A stretch of DNA of 64,000 bases from LMUY01 sp965199005 (GTDB taxonomy: Bacteria > Pseudomonadota > Alphaproteobacteria > Acetobacterales > Acetobacteraceae), in contig CBDAQK010000001.1 of the NCBI GenBank assembly GCA_965199005.1, positions 1,488,001 through 1,552,000 of the forward strand, in the 5' to 3' direction. A program made the position numbers and the translations under genes. Below, piece after piece: positions 25,487 to 33,561 of this stretch. The stretch's first letter is position 1; every line of letters starts with the position of its first letter. Below the pieces are notes generated by a model. That model had not been told where the DNA came from. It saw nothing but the letters and a program-made list of their open reading frames with translations, and did not search any database.

Positions 25487-25708
25487 ATGGCTTACGCTCA
25501 AGTTGACGCCCAGCACCTGATGAACGCCTGCGCATCGGGATTGATCTCAATCCATGCCAAAGGTCGCACGATGGACGCAGAGACCGCCCTTAAAGTGGTC
25601 GCCCTGCAAAATTTGGAGGCTTTGGCCCGGTGTTCGAAAGGCGGGGCTGGAAGTGGCCTGGTGACGATCGATATCGAGGATGCACGGTTGCTCGCGCCCT
25701 TCTTCTGA
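25487..25708 (+). CDS. small hypothetical protein
   Basis: 73 residues starting MAYAQVDAQHLMNACASGLI. It is preceded by GGAGAGGATGATGGT, a plausible ribosome-binding site. The sequence looks like a compact helical protein, with helices around residues 6-16 and 28-46 (MDAETALKVVALQNLEALAR) and a short strand VTIDIEDARLL. It lies between gene debris and the HisD-like gene, so it could be real or a leftover frame. No family is recognised. Confidence 0.4.
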   Translation: MAYAQVDAQHLMNACASGLISIHAKGRTMDAETALKVVALQNLEALARCSKGGAGSGLVTIDIEDARLLAPFF

Positions 25709-25765
25709 CCAGGGAAGCCTCGCCGGCTTGACCTCCGCCGTACAGTTCGGTCCATAGCGGCGGTC

Positions 25766-27091
25766 ATGTGGAGGATGCGAGCCGTGGAACATTGGTTGAA
25801 GCGCGGCCAGGGCCAAACGGAAGCAGCCGCCGCGGACCAGAAGGTGCGGGAAGCAGTCGAACTGATTCTGGCTGACATCGCCGCGCGTGGGGATGCGGCG
25901 GTGCGGGAATTGTCGGTCAAGTTCGACAAGTGGGACCGCGACGATTACCGGTTGAGCCATGCCGAGATCGAGGGCTGCCTGGCCCAGCTGACCAAGCGGG
26001 ATTTGGAGGACATCACTTTCGCCCAGACCCAGGTTCGCCAGTTTGCCCAGCATCAGCGCGATGCCCTGCGCGATATCGAGGTCGAAACGCTGCCGGGCGT
26101 TATCTTGGGCCACAAGAATATCCCGGTCGGCTCTGCTGGCTGCTACGTGCCGGGAGGCAAATACCCGCTGCTTGCGTCTGCCCATATGTCGGTCATCACG
26201 GCGAAGGTCGCCGGGGTAGCGCGGGTGATCACCTGCGCGCCGCCGTATCAGGGCAAACCGGCGGCGGCCATCGTGGCGGCCCAGCACCTGGCCGGTGCGG
26301 ACGAAATCTTTTGCCTGGGCGGCATTCAGGCGGTGGGCGCCATGGCGCTGGGCACGCCGCAGATCGCCCCGGTGGATATGCTGGTCGGGCCGGGCAATGC
26401 CTATGTTGCAGAGGCGAAGCGGCAACTCTTCGGCCGGGTTGGGATCGACCTATTCGCTGGGCCGACCGAGACCCTGGTGATCGCGGACGAGACGGTCGAC
26501 GGGGAGTTGTGCGCCACCGATCTGCTGGGCCAGGCCGAGCACGGGCCGGACAGCCCGGCGATCCTGCTCACCACTTCGGAAAAGTTGGCCCGCGACACGA
26601 TGCGCGAGGTCGAGCGGCTGCTGGAAATCCTGCCGACGGCGCCGATCGCCCGGCAGGCCTGGACGATGCATGGGGCCGTCTGTGTCGTCGAGAGCGAGGA
26701 GGAGATGGTGCAGGTCGCGGACCGCATCGCCTCGGAGCACGTGCAGGTGATGACCCGCGACCCGGATTATTTTCTGCAGAACATGCGCAATTATGGTGCG
26801 CTGTTTCTCGGGCCGCGCACCAATGTCGCCTACGGAGACAAAGCGATTGGCACTAACCACACGCTGCCGACGAAAAAGGCGGCGCGGTATACAGGTGGGC
26901 TCTGGGTGGGCAAGTTCCTCAAGACTTGCACCTATCAGAGGGTGTTGACCGACGAGGCGTCCGCCCTGGTGGGCCGCTATACCTCCCGCCTCTGCGCGCT
27001 GGAGGGGTTTGTGGGCCATGGCGAGCAAGCGAATATCCGGGTGCGACGGTATGGTGGGGGCAATGTGCCCTATGGCGGGGTGGCGGAGTGA
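25766..27091 (+). CDS. histidinol dehydrogenase-family enzyme, probably sulfopropanediol dehydrogenase (HpsN)-like
   Basis: 441 residues at most. Family marks are GSAGCYVPGGKYPLLASAHM, GPGNAYVAEAKRQLFG, LFAGPTETLVIADE, DLLGQAEHGPDSPA with the His/Asp zinc ligands, and the two-His segment ASEHVQVM. The ending YTGGLWVGKFLKTCTYQRVL differs from biosynthetic HisD and is typical of HpsN-type enzymes that oxidise 2,3-dihydroxypropane-1-sulfonate. This subfamily choice is from memory of the motif. GTG at 25784, nine bases after GGAGG, is a likely alternative start. No other hps genes are nearby except an SDR stub just downstream. Confidence 0.75.
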   Translation: MWRMRAVEHWLKRGQGQTEAAAADQKVREAVELILADIAARGDAAVRELSVKFDKWDRDDYRLSHAEIEGCLAQLTKRDLEDITFAQTQVRQFAQHQRDALRDIEVETLPGVILGHKNIPVGSAGCYVPGGKYPLLASAHMSVITAKVAGVARVITCAPPYQGKPAAAIVAAQHLAGADEIFCLGGIQAVGAMALGTPQIAPVDMLVGPGNAYVAEAKRQLFGRVGIDLFAGPTETLVIADETVDGELCATDLLGQAEHGPDSPAILLTTSEKLARDTMREVERLLEILPTAPIARQAWTMHGAVCVVESEEEMVQVADRIASEHVQVMTRDPDYFLQNMRNYGALFLGPRTNVAYGDKAIGTNHTLPTKKAARYTGGLWVGKFLKTCTYQRVLTDEASALVGRYTSRLCALEGFVGHGEQANIRVRRYGGGNVPYGGVAE

Positions 27092-27152
27092 CGGGCCCGT
27101 GCTGATGGCGGGGCCGTCGCTCGTCATCGATGGCGGCTGGACGGCGGATTAG
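27088..27152 (+). pseudogene. C-terminal stub of an SDR oxidoreductase
   Basis: Immediately after the HisD-like stop one frame reads LMAGPSLVIDGGWTAD before TAG at 27150. That is the characteristic last strand and turn of short-chain dehydrogenases (usually TG-x-x-LxVDGG-x). No start or upstream part exists in the window. It appears to be the remnant of a deleted neighbour gene. Confidence 0.5.
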
Positions 27153-27177
27153 GCACGGCGCTGGTTTGGTGGGATCG

Positions 27178-28929
27178 ATGAACCCAGGTTCCGCACGGGG
27201 CGCCCTTCGCCTGCTGATTCCATTCGTGCGGCGCTATCGCTGGTACGCCGCCGGGGCGACGATTGCGCTGTTCGCGTCGTCGGGGTTGATCCTGGTGCTG
27301 GGCCAGGGCGTGAAGCATCTGATCGATGGCGGTTTCACGAGCGGCAGCCATGCCCAGCTCAACGCCACCGCGGCAACCATGGCAGGTGTGATTGCAGCCC
27401 TGGGCGTCGCCACTGCGGCGCGGTTTGGGCTCGTCACCTGGCTGGGGGAGCGGGTGGGTGCCGATATCCGCCGGGCGGTGTTCGACCATGTGCTGACCTT
27501 GTCCCCGGCCTGGTTCGAAACGGCGCGCACGGGGGATGTCCTGTCGCGTCTGACGGCGGATACGGCTGTCTTGCAGGCGTTGACCGGCTCGGCGCTGAGC
27601 CAGTGGCTGCGCAGTGCTGTCCTCCTGATCGGGGCCTTCACGATGCTGGTCGCTACCAGCCCAAAGCTGTCGCTGGTAGTGGTGGTGGTGGTGCCGTTCG
27701 TCGTTGTGCCCCTCGTGGTGTTTTCCCGCCGGGAACGAGGCCTGTCGCGAGTTGCGCAGGAGCGTGTGGCCGATTTGGGCGCGATGGCGGAGGAAATGCT
27801 GTCTGCCCTGCGCACGGTGCAGGCCTTTACCTATGAACCAGTCGCGCGCCTACGGTTCGCCACGGGCACGGAACGGTCGGTGGTCGCGGCGCAGGCGCGG
27901 ATCCGCTCGCGGGCGCTGGTGATCCTGGGGGTGATCCTGCTCGGCTTCGGCGCGATCACCCTGTCGCTGTGGGTTGGCGGGCGGGAGGTGCTGGATGGGC
28001 GAATGACCGGTGGGGCCCTTTCGGCGTTCGTGTTCTACGCCATCATCGTCGCCACGTCTGGCGCTGGGATCAGCGAGTTGTGGGGTGAATTGCAGCGGGC
28101 CGCGGGCGCTGCGGACCGCATTGCCGAATTGCTGGCCGAACGACCCACCGTCATCCTTGCCGCCACCCCGCGCGTGCTGCCCGCGCCGCAGGGCCGGTTG
28201 TCGTTCCAGGCGGTGGAGTTCAGTTATCCAGCGCGGCCTGGCGTTCCGGCGCTGCATGATTTCTCACTCAAGATCGAACCGGGTGAGACGGTCGCGCTGG
28301 TCGGCCCGTCTGGCGCGGGCAAGACGACGGTGTTCCAGCTCTTGCTACGGTTCTACGACCCGGTGGCTGGCCGTGTGCTGCTGGATGGCGTCGACATCCG
28401 GGAGGCGGATATCGGGGCGGTGCGGGCGAGGCTGGGGCTGGTGCCGCAGGACCCGGTGGTGTTCGGGGCCGATGCCTGGACGAATATCCGTTTCGGCCGG
28501 CCCGGGGCCACGAACGCGGAGGTGCTTGCCGCGGCCAAGGCAGCATCCTGCGACTTTCTGGATGGGCTGCCCGACGGTTTCGACACTTTCCTGGGTGAGA
28601 AGGGGGTTCGGCTATCGGGCGGACAACGGCAACGGCTGGCGATCGCCCGCGCCATTCTGCGTGATGCACCGGTTTTGCTGCTGGATGAGGCGACCAGCGC
28701 GCTGGATGCGGAAAGCGAAGTGGCGGTGCAGAGGGCGTTGGCGCGGCTGTCTGTGGACCGGACGACCCTGGTGATTGCGCACCGGCTGGCAACGGTGCGG
28801 CGCGCTGACCGGATCGTGGTAATGGAGGGTGGCCGCATCGTGGCATCTGGTACTCATGACGCGCTCGTGCGGGAAGGAGGGCTGTATGCCCGGCTCGCGG
28901 CGCTGCAGTTCAGCGATGCGGCGGATTGA
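27178..28929 (+). CDS. ABC exporter with fused membrane and ATPase domains (MsbA/BmrA type)
   Basis: 583 residues. The six-helix membrane domain covers about residues 1-310 (RYRWYAAGATIALFASSGLI to the LWVGGREVLDG region). The ATPase follows with Walker A GPSGAGKTT near residue 380, the Q-loop LVPQDPVVFG, signature LSGGQRQRLAIARA, Walker B VLLLDEATSALD and the H-loop IAHRL. Such half-transporters work as homodimers and export lipids, drugs or peptides. ATG at 27178 follows GGTGGG; a frame to 27130 exists but overlaps the SDR stub. No accessory genes define the cargo. Confidence 0.85.
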   Translation: MNPGSARGALRLLIPFVRRYRWYAAGATIALFASSGLILVLGQGVKHLIDGGFTSGSHAQLNATAATMAGVIAALGVATAARFGLVTWLGERVGADIRRAVFDHVLTLSPAWFETARTGDVLSRLTADTAVLQALTGSALSQWLRSAVLLIGAFTMLVATSPKLSLVVVVVVPFVVVPLVVFSRRERGLSRVAQERVADLGAMAEEMLSALRTVQAFTYEPVARLRFATGTERSVVAAQARIRSRALVILGVILLGFGAITLSLWVGGREVLDGRMTGGALSAFVFYAIIVATSGAGISELWGELQRAAGAADRIAELLAERPTVILAATPRVLPAPQGRLSFQAVEFSYPARPGVPALHDFSLKIEPGETVALVGPSGAGKTTVFQLLLRFYDPVAGRVLLDGVDIREADIGAVRARLGLVPQDPVVFGADAWTNIRFGRPGATNAEVLAAAKAASCDFLDGLPDGFDTFLGEKGVRLSGGQRQRLAIARAILRDAPVLLLDEATSALDAESEVAVQRALARLSVDRTTLVIAHRLATVRRADRIVVMEGGRIVASGTHDALVREGGLYARLAALQFSDAAD

Positions 28930-29066
28930 GGTTAAGCGAGACGCAGCGTCTGCATTCATCTTGCGGGTATCTCTGACGGTCATTGTTGCCATGAAGGATT
29001 GCCCTACTGCGGAGCCGCCGAAGGGGTGGCCATCGCGCGCGGGGTATTCCGGCGTATAATGCGGGC

Positions 29067-29746
29067 ATGAACCGCATCGAGGGCAACCGTATTGCAGCAT
29101 TGACGCCAACCCGGCCAAGTGCCGACCAAGTTTTCGACCGGCCGGGGCGGTTCGTGTTGCCTGGGCTGTTGAACCTGCATAATCACTGCTTCACGGAAGA
29201 CGGCAGCTTTCCTCTATGTGCCGAGGCGTTGCAGGAAGCGGCGCGGTTTCCGATCACGGGCTGGTTCGGCCACGCCGAGCCTTTGCCTTCCACGGCAATT
29301 ACCGCCCGGCCTCTGGGATCGCCCGGTCGACCGTTGGTACGCCCTCGATCCTGGCCATGGGTGCGCTGGAGGTGAGCATCGATATAATCCTGCGGGTCCC
29401 GATGGCCGATCTACGGACGAAGTCGCTGCGGCAGGCCGGGTTGCTGATGGATTTGGTCAGCCAACTCTGCCCCGGTCATGGGCTGGAGCCGGCGACGCCC
29501 ACCAACCCGGCGATCCGCGGCAGCCAGGTCTCGTTCCGCCATCCAGAGGCCTACGCCATCATGCAGGCCTTGATTGCCCGCGGCGTCGTTGGGGGTTTCC
29601 GCACGCCGGACATCATTCGCCTCGGTATCACCCCGCTTTACCTGCGCTACGTGGATGTATGGGACGCCGTGCACGTCCTTCAAGACGTGATGGAAACGCG
29701 GGCCTGGCAGGACCCACGCTCCCGCACCCGCGCGCGCGTGACCTGA
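29067..29746 (+). pseudogene. chimeric relic: amidohydrolase N-terminus joined to a frameshifted kynureninase C-terminus
   Basis: The first frame (from 29067) carries RFVLPGLLNLHNHCFTEDGS, the N-terminal metal site of an amidohydrolase. After about residue 55 it switches to ARFPITGWFGHAEP, a kynureninase segment. The frame then shifts, and the next (to 29746) continues GIARSTVGTPSILAMGALEV, RGSQVSFRHPEAYAIMQALI, ARGVVGGFRTPDIIRLGITP and DVWDAVHVLQDVMETRAW, the kynureninase C-terminus. The PLP-binding lysine and most of the large domain are missing. It is not a functional gene. Confidence 0.7.
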
Positions 29747-29805
29747 GCGGCCCTTGAGCGATGACCGCCCTGGTGACACTCTCCGCAGCCCTGCGGAGGA
29801 TCCGG

Positions 29806-31203
29806 ATGCGCTTCCCGACGAGATTGCTGCTAGCCGCCGTTCTGGCAACCATTTCGCGCCCGGCCATGGCGCAGCATTGGGCGACGGTGTGGGCTGGCTC
29901 CGACCAGGGGCCGTATCCCTCGGGCAATGCATCCGCCCAGCCGGACCTCGCTTTCGCCTTCCCGCATCCGGAGCTCGGGTCGCACGAGCAGAGCTTCCGG
30001 CTGATTGTCAAACCCGATCTGTGGTCGCGGCAGATGCGGTTCCGGTTTTCCAACGCCTTCGGAACCAAGCCGGTCACGTTCGACGCAGTGTTCGCCGGCT
30101 TGCAGATGAGCGGGGCTGCGCTGGTGGCGGGCACCAACCGGCCAGTGACCTTTGCCGGCAAGAAAACCGTGACCGTGGCACCGGGGGCGCTGGTCTGGTC
30201 CGATGCGGTCGGCCTACCCTTCGTCCACGACCCCGCTGCGCCCGAACTGGCGGGGCGCAAGCTGGCCATCACATTCCACATCCCGGGGGATAGCGGTCCG
30301 ATGACCTGGCACGCCAAGGCGATGACCACCTCCTATGTCACCGCCCCGGATGCGGGGGCCACCGGTGAGCTGGAGGACGACAGTGCCTACCCCAATAGTA
30401 CCACCTCCTGGTACTTCCTCGATGCGGCGGATGCGATCTTGCCGGGCGACGTGCAGGTGGTGCTGTGCCTCGGCGATAGCATCACGGACGGCACGGCCTC
30501 CACGTTGAACGGGGATGACCGGTGGACGGACGTGCTGTCCCGCCGTTTGCACGCGGCGAGTGGGCAGCATATCGCCGTGGTCAACGCTGGAATTGGCGGC
30601 AACCAGGTCACCGGTCCGTTGGAATACGGGCCTACCAAGCCATTTCCCGGTGGGCCATCCGCGACCTCCCGGCTTGACCGCGATGTTCTGGGCTTGTCCG
30701 GCATTTCGGAGGTCATCTGGTTTGAAGGCATCAACGATTTGGGGGCGGCGAACGCTCCGGCGGCGAATGTGGCCAACGCGATGCGCAGCGTGGTGGAGCG
30801 TATCCGGGCCCGGATCAAGGGTGTGAAAGTGTTTGGCGCCACGGTGACGAGCAGCCGGTCCAGTACCGGCCCCGGCTATGGCAGCGTCGACACCGATAAC
30901 CGCCGGCACGCGCTGAACGACCTCATCCGCAAGCCAGGGCTCTTCGACGACGTGATCGACTTCGATGCCGCGACGCTGGACCCGCAAACCGGGGAGTTGC
31001 GGCCGGAGTTCGTGCCGCCTTCCACCACGGGCGGGGTGGGCGACAAGCTGCACCCCAACCGCGCCGGCTACCTGGCGATGGGCAACGCGGTGGAACTGCG
31101 GCTGCTGGCCCCCGCCGAGCCGCCACGGCCGCGTCCGCGTCCGCGGCCCCGGCCGGCGGCGGTCGACCAGCCCACCGACCCGCTGGCGGCGGCGCCAGAA
31201 TGA
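29806..31203 (+). CDS. secreted SGNH/GDSL hydrolase
   Basis: 465 residues with a signal peptide (LLLAAVLATISRPAMAQ). An N-terminal beta domain (about residues 22-200) precedes the hydrolase. Block I is CLGDSITDG, block II AGIGGN, block III WFEGINDLG, and block V DKLHPNRAGY with the catalytic Asp-x-x-His. The C-terminus has an odd Pro-Arg repeat (PRPRPRPRPRP). Relatives deacetylate or cleave esters on polysaccharides. GGAGGA six bases before ATG 29806 fixes the start. It overlaps the next gene by 4 bp. Confidence 0.85.
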   Translation: MRFPTRLLLAAVLATISRPAMAQHWATVWAGSDQGPYPSGNASAQPDLAFAFPHPELGSHEQSFRLIVKPDLWSRQMRFRFSNAFGTKPVTFDAVFAGLQMSGAALVAGTNRPVTFAGKKTVTVAPGALVWSDAVGLPFVHDPAAPELAGRKLAITFHIPGDSGPMTWHAKAMTTSYVTAPDAGATGELEDDSAYPNSTTSWYFLDAADAILPGDVQVVLCLGDSITDGTASTLNGDDRWTDVLSRRLHAASGQHIAVVNAGIGGNQVTGPLEYGPTKPFPGGPSATSRLDRDVLGLSGISEVIWFEGINDLGAANAPAANVANAMRSVVERIRARIKGVKVFGATVTSSRSSTGPGYGSVDTDNRRHALNDLIRKPGLFDDVIDFDAATLDPQTGELRPEFVPPSTTGGVGDKLHPNRAGYLAMGNAVELRLLAPAEPPRPRPRPRPRPAAVDQPTDPLAAAPE

Positions 31204-32012
31204 GCGCGTATGACGGCTATATTGGGCGGGTTGAGACCCGCACGGATACGGTTTGGCCTCACCTCGTCCACGGGATGGCGGCCACGCTCGAGGTCGAGCC
31301 GCAGGGCCGTGTACTGCCTCCGCTATGGCATTGGATGCTGTTCGCCGACTGGGCGCCGGCGAGTGGACTGGGGCCGGACGGCCACCCAAAGCGGGGCGGC
31401 TTCTTGCCCCCGGTCCACGATCTGCCACGCCGCATGTGGGCGGGGGGGCGTCTGCAGTTTCACGCCCCGCTCCAAATCGGCGAGGTGGTGATCCGGACCA
31501 GCACCATCCTGTCCATTGCCGAGAAATCCGGTGGGTCCGGGCGCCTGATTTTCGTGACGGTTCGGCATGAGATTGCCGGGCTGGCTGGCAGGGCCATCAC
31601 CGAGGAGCAGGACATCGTCTATCGTGGCGCGGAGGGGGAGGCGGTGAAGCCTGGCGATCCCGCCCCCCCGGTGGACGCTGTCGCCGCCCGGGAAGTGCAT
31701 CCCGACCCCGTTCTGCTCTTCCGCTACTCCGCGCTGACCGGCAACGGCCACCGCATCCACTACGACGCCGATTATGTGCGGCAGGAGGAGGGCTACCCGG
31801 GCCTGATCGTGCACGGCCCGCTGCAGGCGACATGGCTGGCGATGCTGGCTGCTCAGCTTGGCCCACTCAACCAGTTTTCGTTTCGTGGGCGGCGCCCGGC
31901 CTTTGCCGGCACCCCGTTGCAAGTCGAGGCTTGGACAGGTCCGAATGGCACCCGCTTGCGAACGCGGGATGCGAGCGGCGCAATCTGCATGACCGCGGAA
32001 ACCGGGGAATGA
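31200..32012 (+). CDS. MaoC/FAS1-like dehydratase, mesaconyl-C4-CoA hydratase-like
   Basis: 270 residues with two hot-dog domains. The N-terminal FAS1_DH-like half holds WHWMLFADW and GGFLPPVHDLPRRMWAGGRL. The C-terminal half holds FRYSALTGNGHRIHYDADYV with the His of the MaoC signature and YPGLIVHGPLQATWLAML. Homologues hydrate mesaconyl-CoA or act as 3-hydroxyacyl thioester dehydratases. It is coupled by ATGA to both neighbours, so it belongs to the rightward run 29806-34901. The partner substrate is not evident. Confidence 0.8.
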   Translation: MSAYDGYIGRVETRTDTVWPHLVHGMAATLEVEPQGRVLPPLWHWMLFADWAPASGLGPDGHPKRGGFLPPVHDLPRRMWAGGRLQFHAPLQIGEVVIRTSTILSIAEKSGGSGRLIFVTVRHEIAGLAGRAITEEQDIVYRGAEGEAVKPGDPAPPVDAVAAREVHPDPVLLFRYSALTGNGHRIHYDADYVRQEEGYPGLIVHGPLQATWLAMLAAQLGPLNQFSFRGRRPAFAGTPLQVEAWTGPNGTRLRTRDASGAICMTAETGE

Positions 32013-32836
32013 ATTTGGCCTTTATGACCGAGCCCGTGCCAGAGCGTGGTGCACGTCTTCCAGTTCGCCCGGGGATCAGCCGCATTGTATGCGACAACCC
32101 CGGCCGGATGACCTATCACGGGACCAACACCTACCTCATCGAGGACGCCGACGGGGTGACGGTCTTGGACCCTGGGCCCGACCAGCCTGCCCATGTCGCG
32201 GACATCCTGCGCCTGTCGCCCGGCCCGATCGTGCGGATCCTACTCAGCCATACCCACCGCGACCATCTGGGCGCGCTGCCCGGGTTGAAGGCTGCGACGG
32301 ATGCACCCGCCTATGGCTGGCATCGCAGTGGTGACGAGAGTTTTACGCCGGACGTGCCCATCCATGTCGGGGACGTCGTGGCCGGCATGGAGGCCGTGTT
32401 CACGCCGGGTCATGCGGCGGACCATGTATGCTTTGCGCGACCCGATGGGATTTTGTTTAGCGGGGACCATGTGATGAGTTGGTCCTCCAGCGTGGTCAGC
32501 CCGCCGGGTGGTGACATGGCGGCCTATTTCCGCAGCCTGCAGCTGCTTCTCGACCGCCCGTCCGACCTCCTGTACCTGCCGGGCCACGGGCCGCCCATGG
32601 CGGACCCCCGACCCTATGTCGAGGCGCTTCTGGGGCACCGCGTGGCGCGGGAGCAGGCTATCGCGGCGGTGTTGCGGGAGGGCCCGCAGAGTACGGCGGG
32701 CCTGGTCGAGGAACTCTATTCCAAGATCGACCCCATTCTGAAGATGGCCGCTGAGCGCAATGTGATCTCCCATTTGATGAAGTTGGAGCGGGAGGGCCGG
32801 GCCGCCCGCCATGGTGACGAGTGGCGAGCGCTCTAG
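32009..32836 (+). CDS. MBL-fold metallo-hydrolase, LACTB2-like
   Basis: 275 residues. Zinc ligands are visible as LLSHTHRDHLGAL (HxHxDH), TPGHAADHVCF, LFSGDHVMSW and LPGHGPPM. The C-terminal region LKMAAERNVISHLMKLEREG forms the small winged-helix-like tail of LACTB2/BLACT hydrolases. Some relatives are RNA endonucleases, others thioesterase-like. The start overlaps the preceding stop (ATGA). It overlaps the methyltransferase start by 16 bp. Confidence 0.85.
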   Translation: MNLAFMTEPVPERGARLPVRPGISRIVCDNPGRMTYHGTNTYLIEDADGVTVLDPGPDQPAHVADILRLSPGPIVRILLSHTHRDHLGALPGLKAATDAPAYGWHRSGDESFTPDVPIHVGDVVAGMEAVFTPGHAADHVCFARPDGILFSGDHVMSWSSSVVSPPGGDMAAYFRSLQLLLDRPSDLLYLPGHGPPMADPRPYVEALLGHRVAREQAIAAVLREGPQSTAGLVEELYSKIDPILKMAAERNVISHLMKLEREGRAARHGDEWRAL

Positions 32837-33561
32837 TCGCGGACCCGCTGCTCGCCGCCAACCGGCATTTCTATGACGGGCTTTGGTCGAAAGCCCGGTT
32901 GATCGCGCCGGCCCGCTTCAACACCTGGCCGCTGGTGCAGGCGATATCCGCCAATGGCGCCCGTTGCCTCGAGGTGGGGGCAGGCCTGCGCCCGCGTCTC
33001 CCGATCCCAGGGACCGTGTTCGTTGACATCAGCCTGCCTGCGCTCGTCCCGTTGCGGGTGGAGGGTGCTCGGTCGGCCATTGGGTTGGTCACAGCGCTGC
33101 CTTTGGCGGATGCAAGTTTTGATCTGCTCTGTGCAATGGACATCGTCGAACACGTTGCCGACGATTTCGGGGCCTTCGCGGAGCTGTCGCGCGTTGCTGC
33201 GCCCGGTGCGGTGCTGTTGCTGTCGGTGCCGTTGCACCAATCGGCGTGGAGTGCCTTCGATGAAGCGGTGGGTCATCAGCGGCGCTACGATCCGGCGCTG
33301 CTGTTGGAGTTACTGGCCGCCAACGGCTTCACGGTGGAGCAGAGCGCGCCGGCAGGGATGCTGCCGCGGTCGTCCTGGTTGCTGAACCTGGGGATGTGGT
33401 TCCTGGAGCACCGGCGCAACCGGGCGATGTGGTGGTACAACAATGTCTTCATGCCGCTCGGCCTTCGGAGGATGCCCCCGTTGAACCTGCAGGATGGGGT
33501 AATTGATTTCGCCGGTCTGGCTGGCGTTCTCTTGGTCTGCCGTAAGAAACAAGCATGGTAA
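32821..33561 (+). CDS. class I SAM-dependent methyltransferase
   Basis: 246 residues. The SAM-binding motif I is CLEVGAGLRPRLP, with motif II VFVDISLPAL, then FDLLCAMDIVEHVADD and the post-motif LSRVAAPGAVLLLSVPLHQS, as in Methyltransf_11 proteins. The start is GTG inside the previous gene. The C-terminal region contains LLNLGMWFLEHRRN and an aromatic-rich MWWYNNVFMPLGL that may be membrane-associated. The methyl acceptor is unknown. It ends 7 bp inside the next gene. Confidence 0.8.
   Translation: MASALVADPLLAANRHFYDGLWSKARLIAPARFNTWPLVQAISANGARCLEVGAGLRPRLPIPGTVFVDISLPALVPLRVEGARSAIGLVTALPLADASFDLLCAMDIVEHVADDFGAFAELSRVAAPGAVLLLSVPLHQSAWSAFDEAVGHQRRYDPALLLELLAANGFTVEQSAPAGMLPRSSWLLNLGMWFLEHRRNRAMWWYNNVFMPLGLRRMPPLNLQDGVIDFAGLAGVLLVCRKKQAW

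Noticed and set aside
27661..27740. GTGGTGGTGGTG run as a microsatellite
   Set aside because: It encodes a valine-rich membrane helix (VVVVVVPFVVVPLVV) of the ABC exporter and is explained by coding.
29055..29060. TATAAT as a promoter for the frame at 29067
   Set aside because: It is only six bases from the ATG, has no -35 at the right distance, and the downstream frame is a pseudogene.
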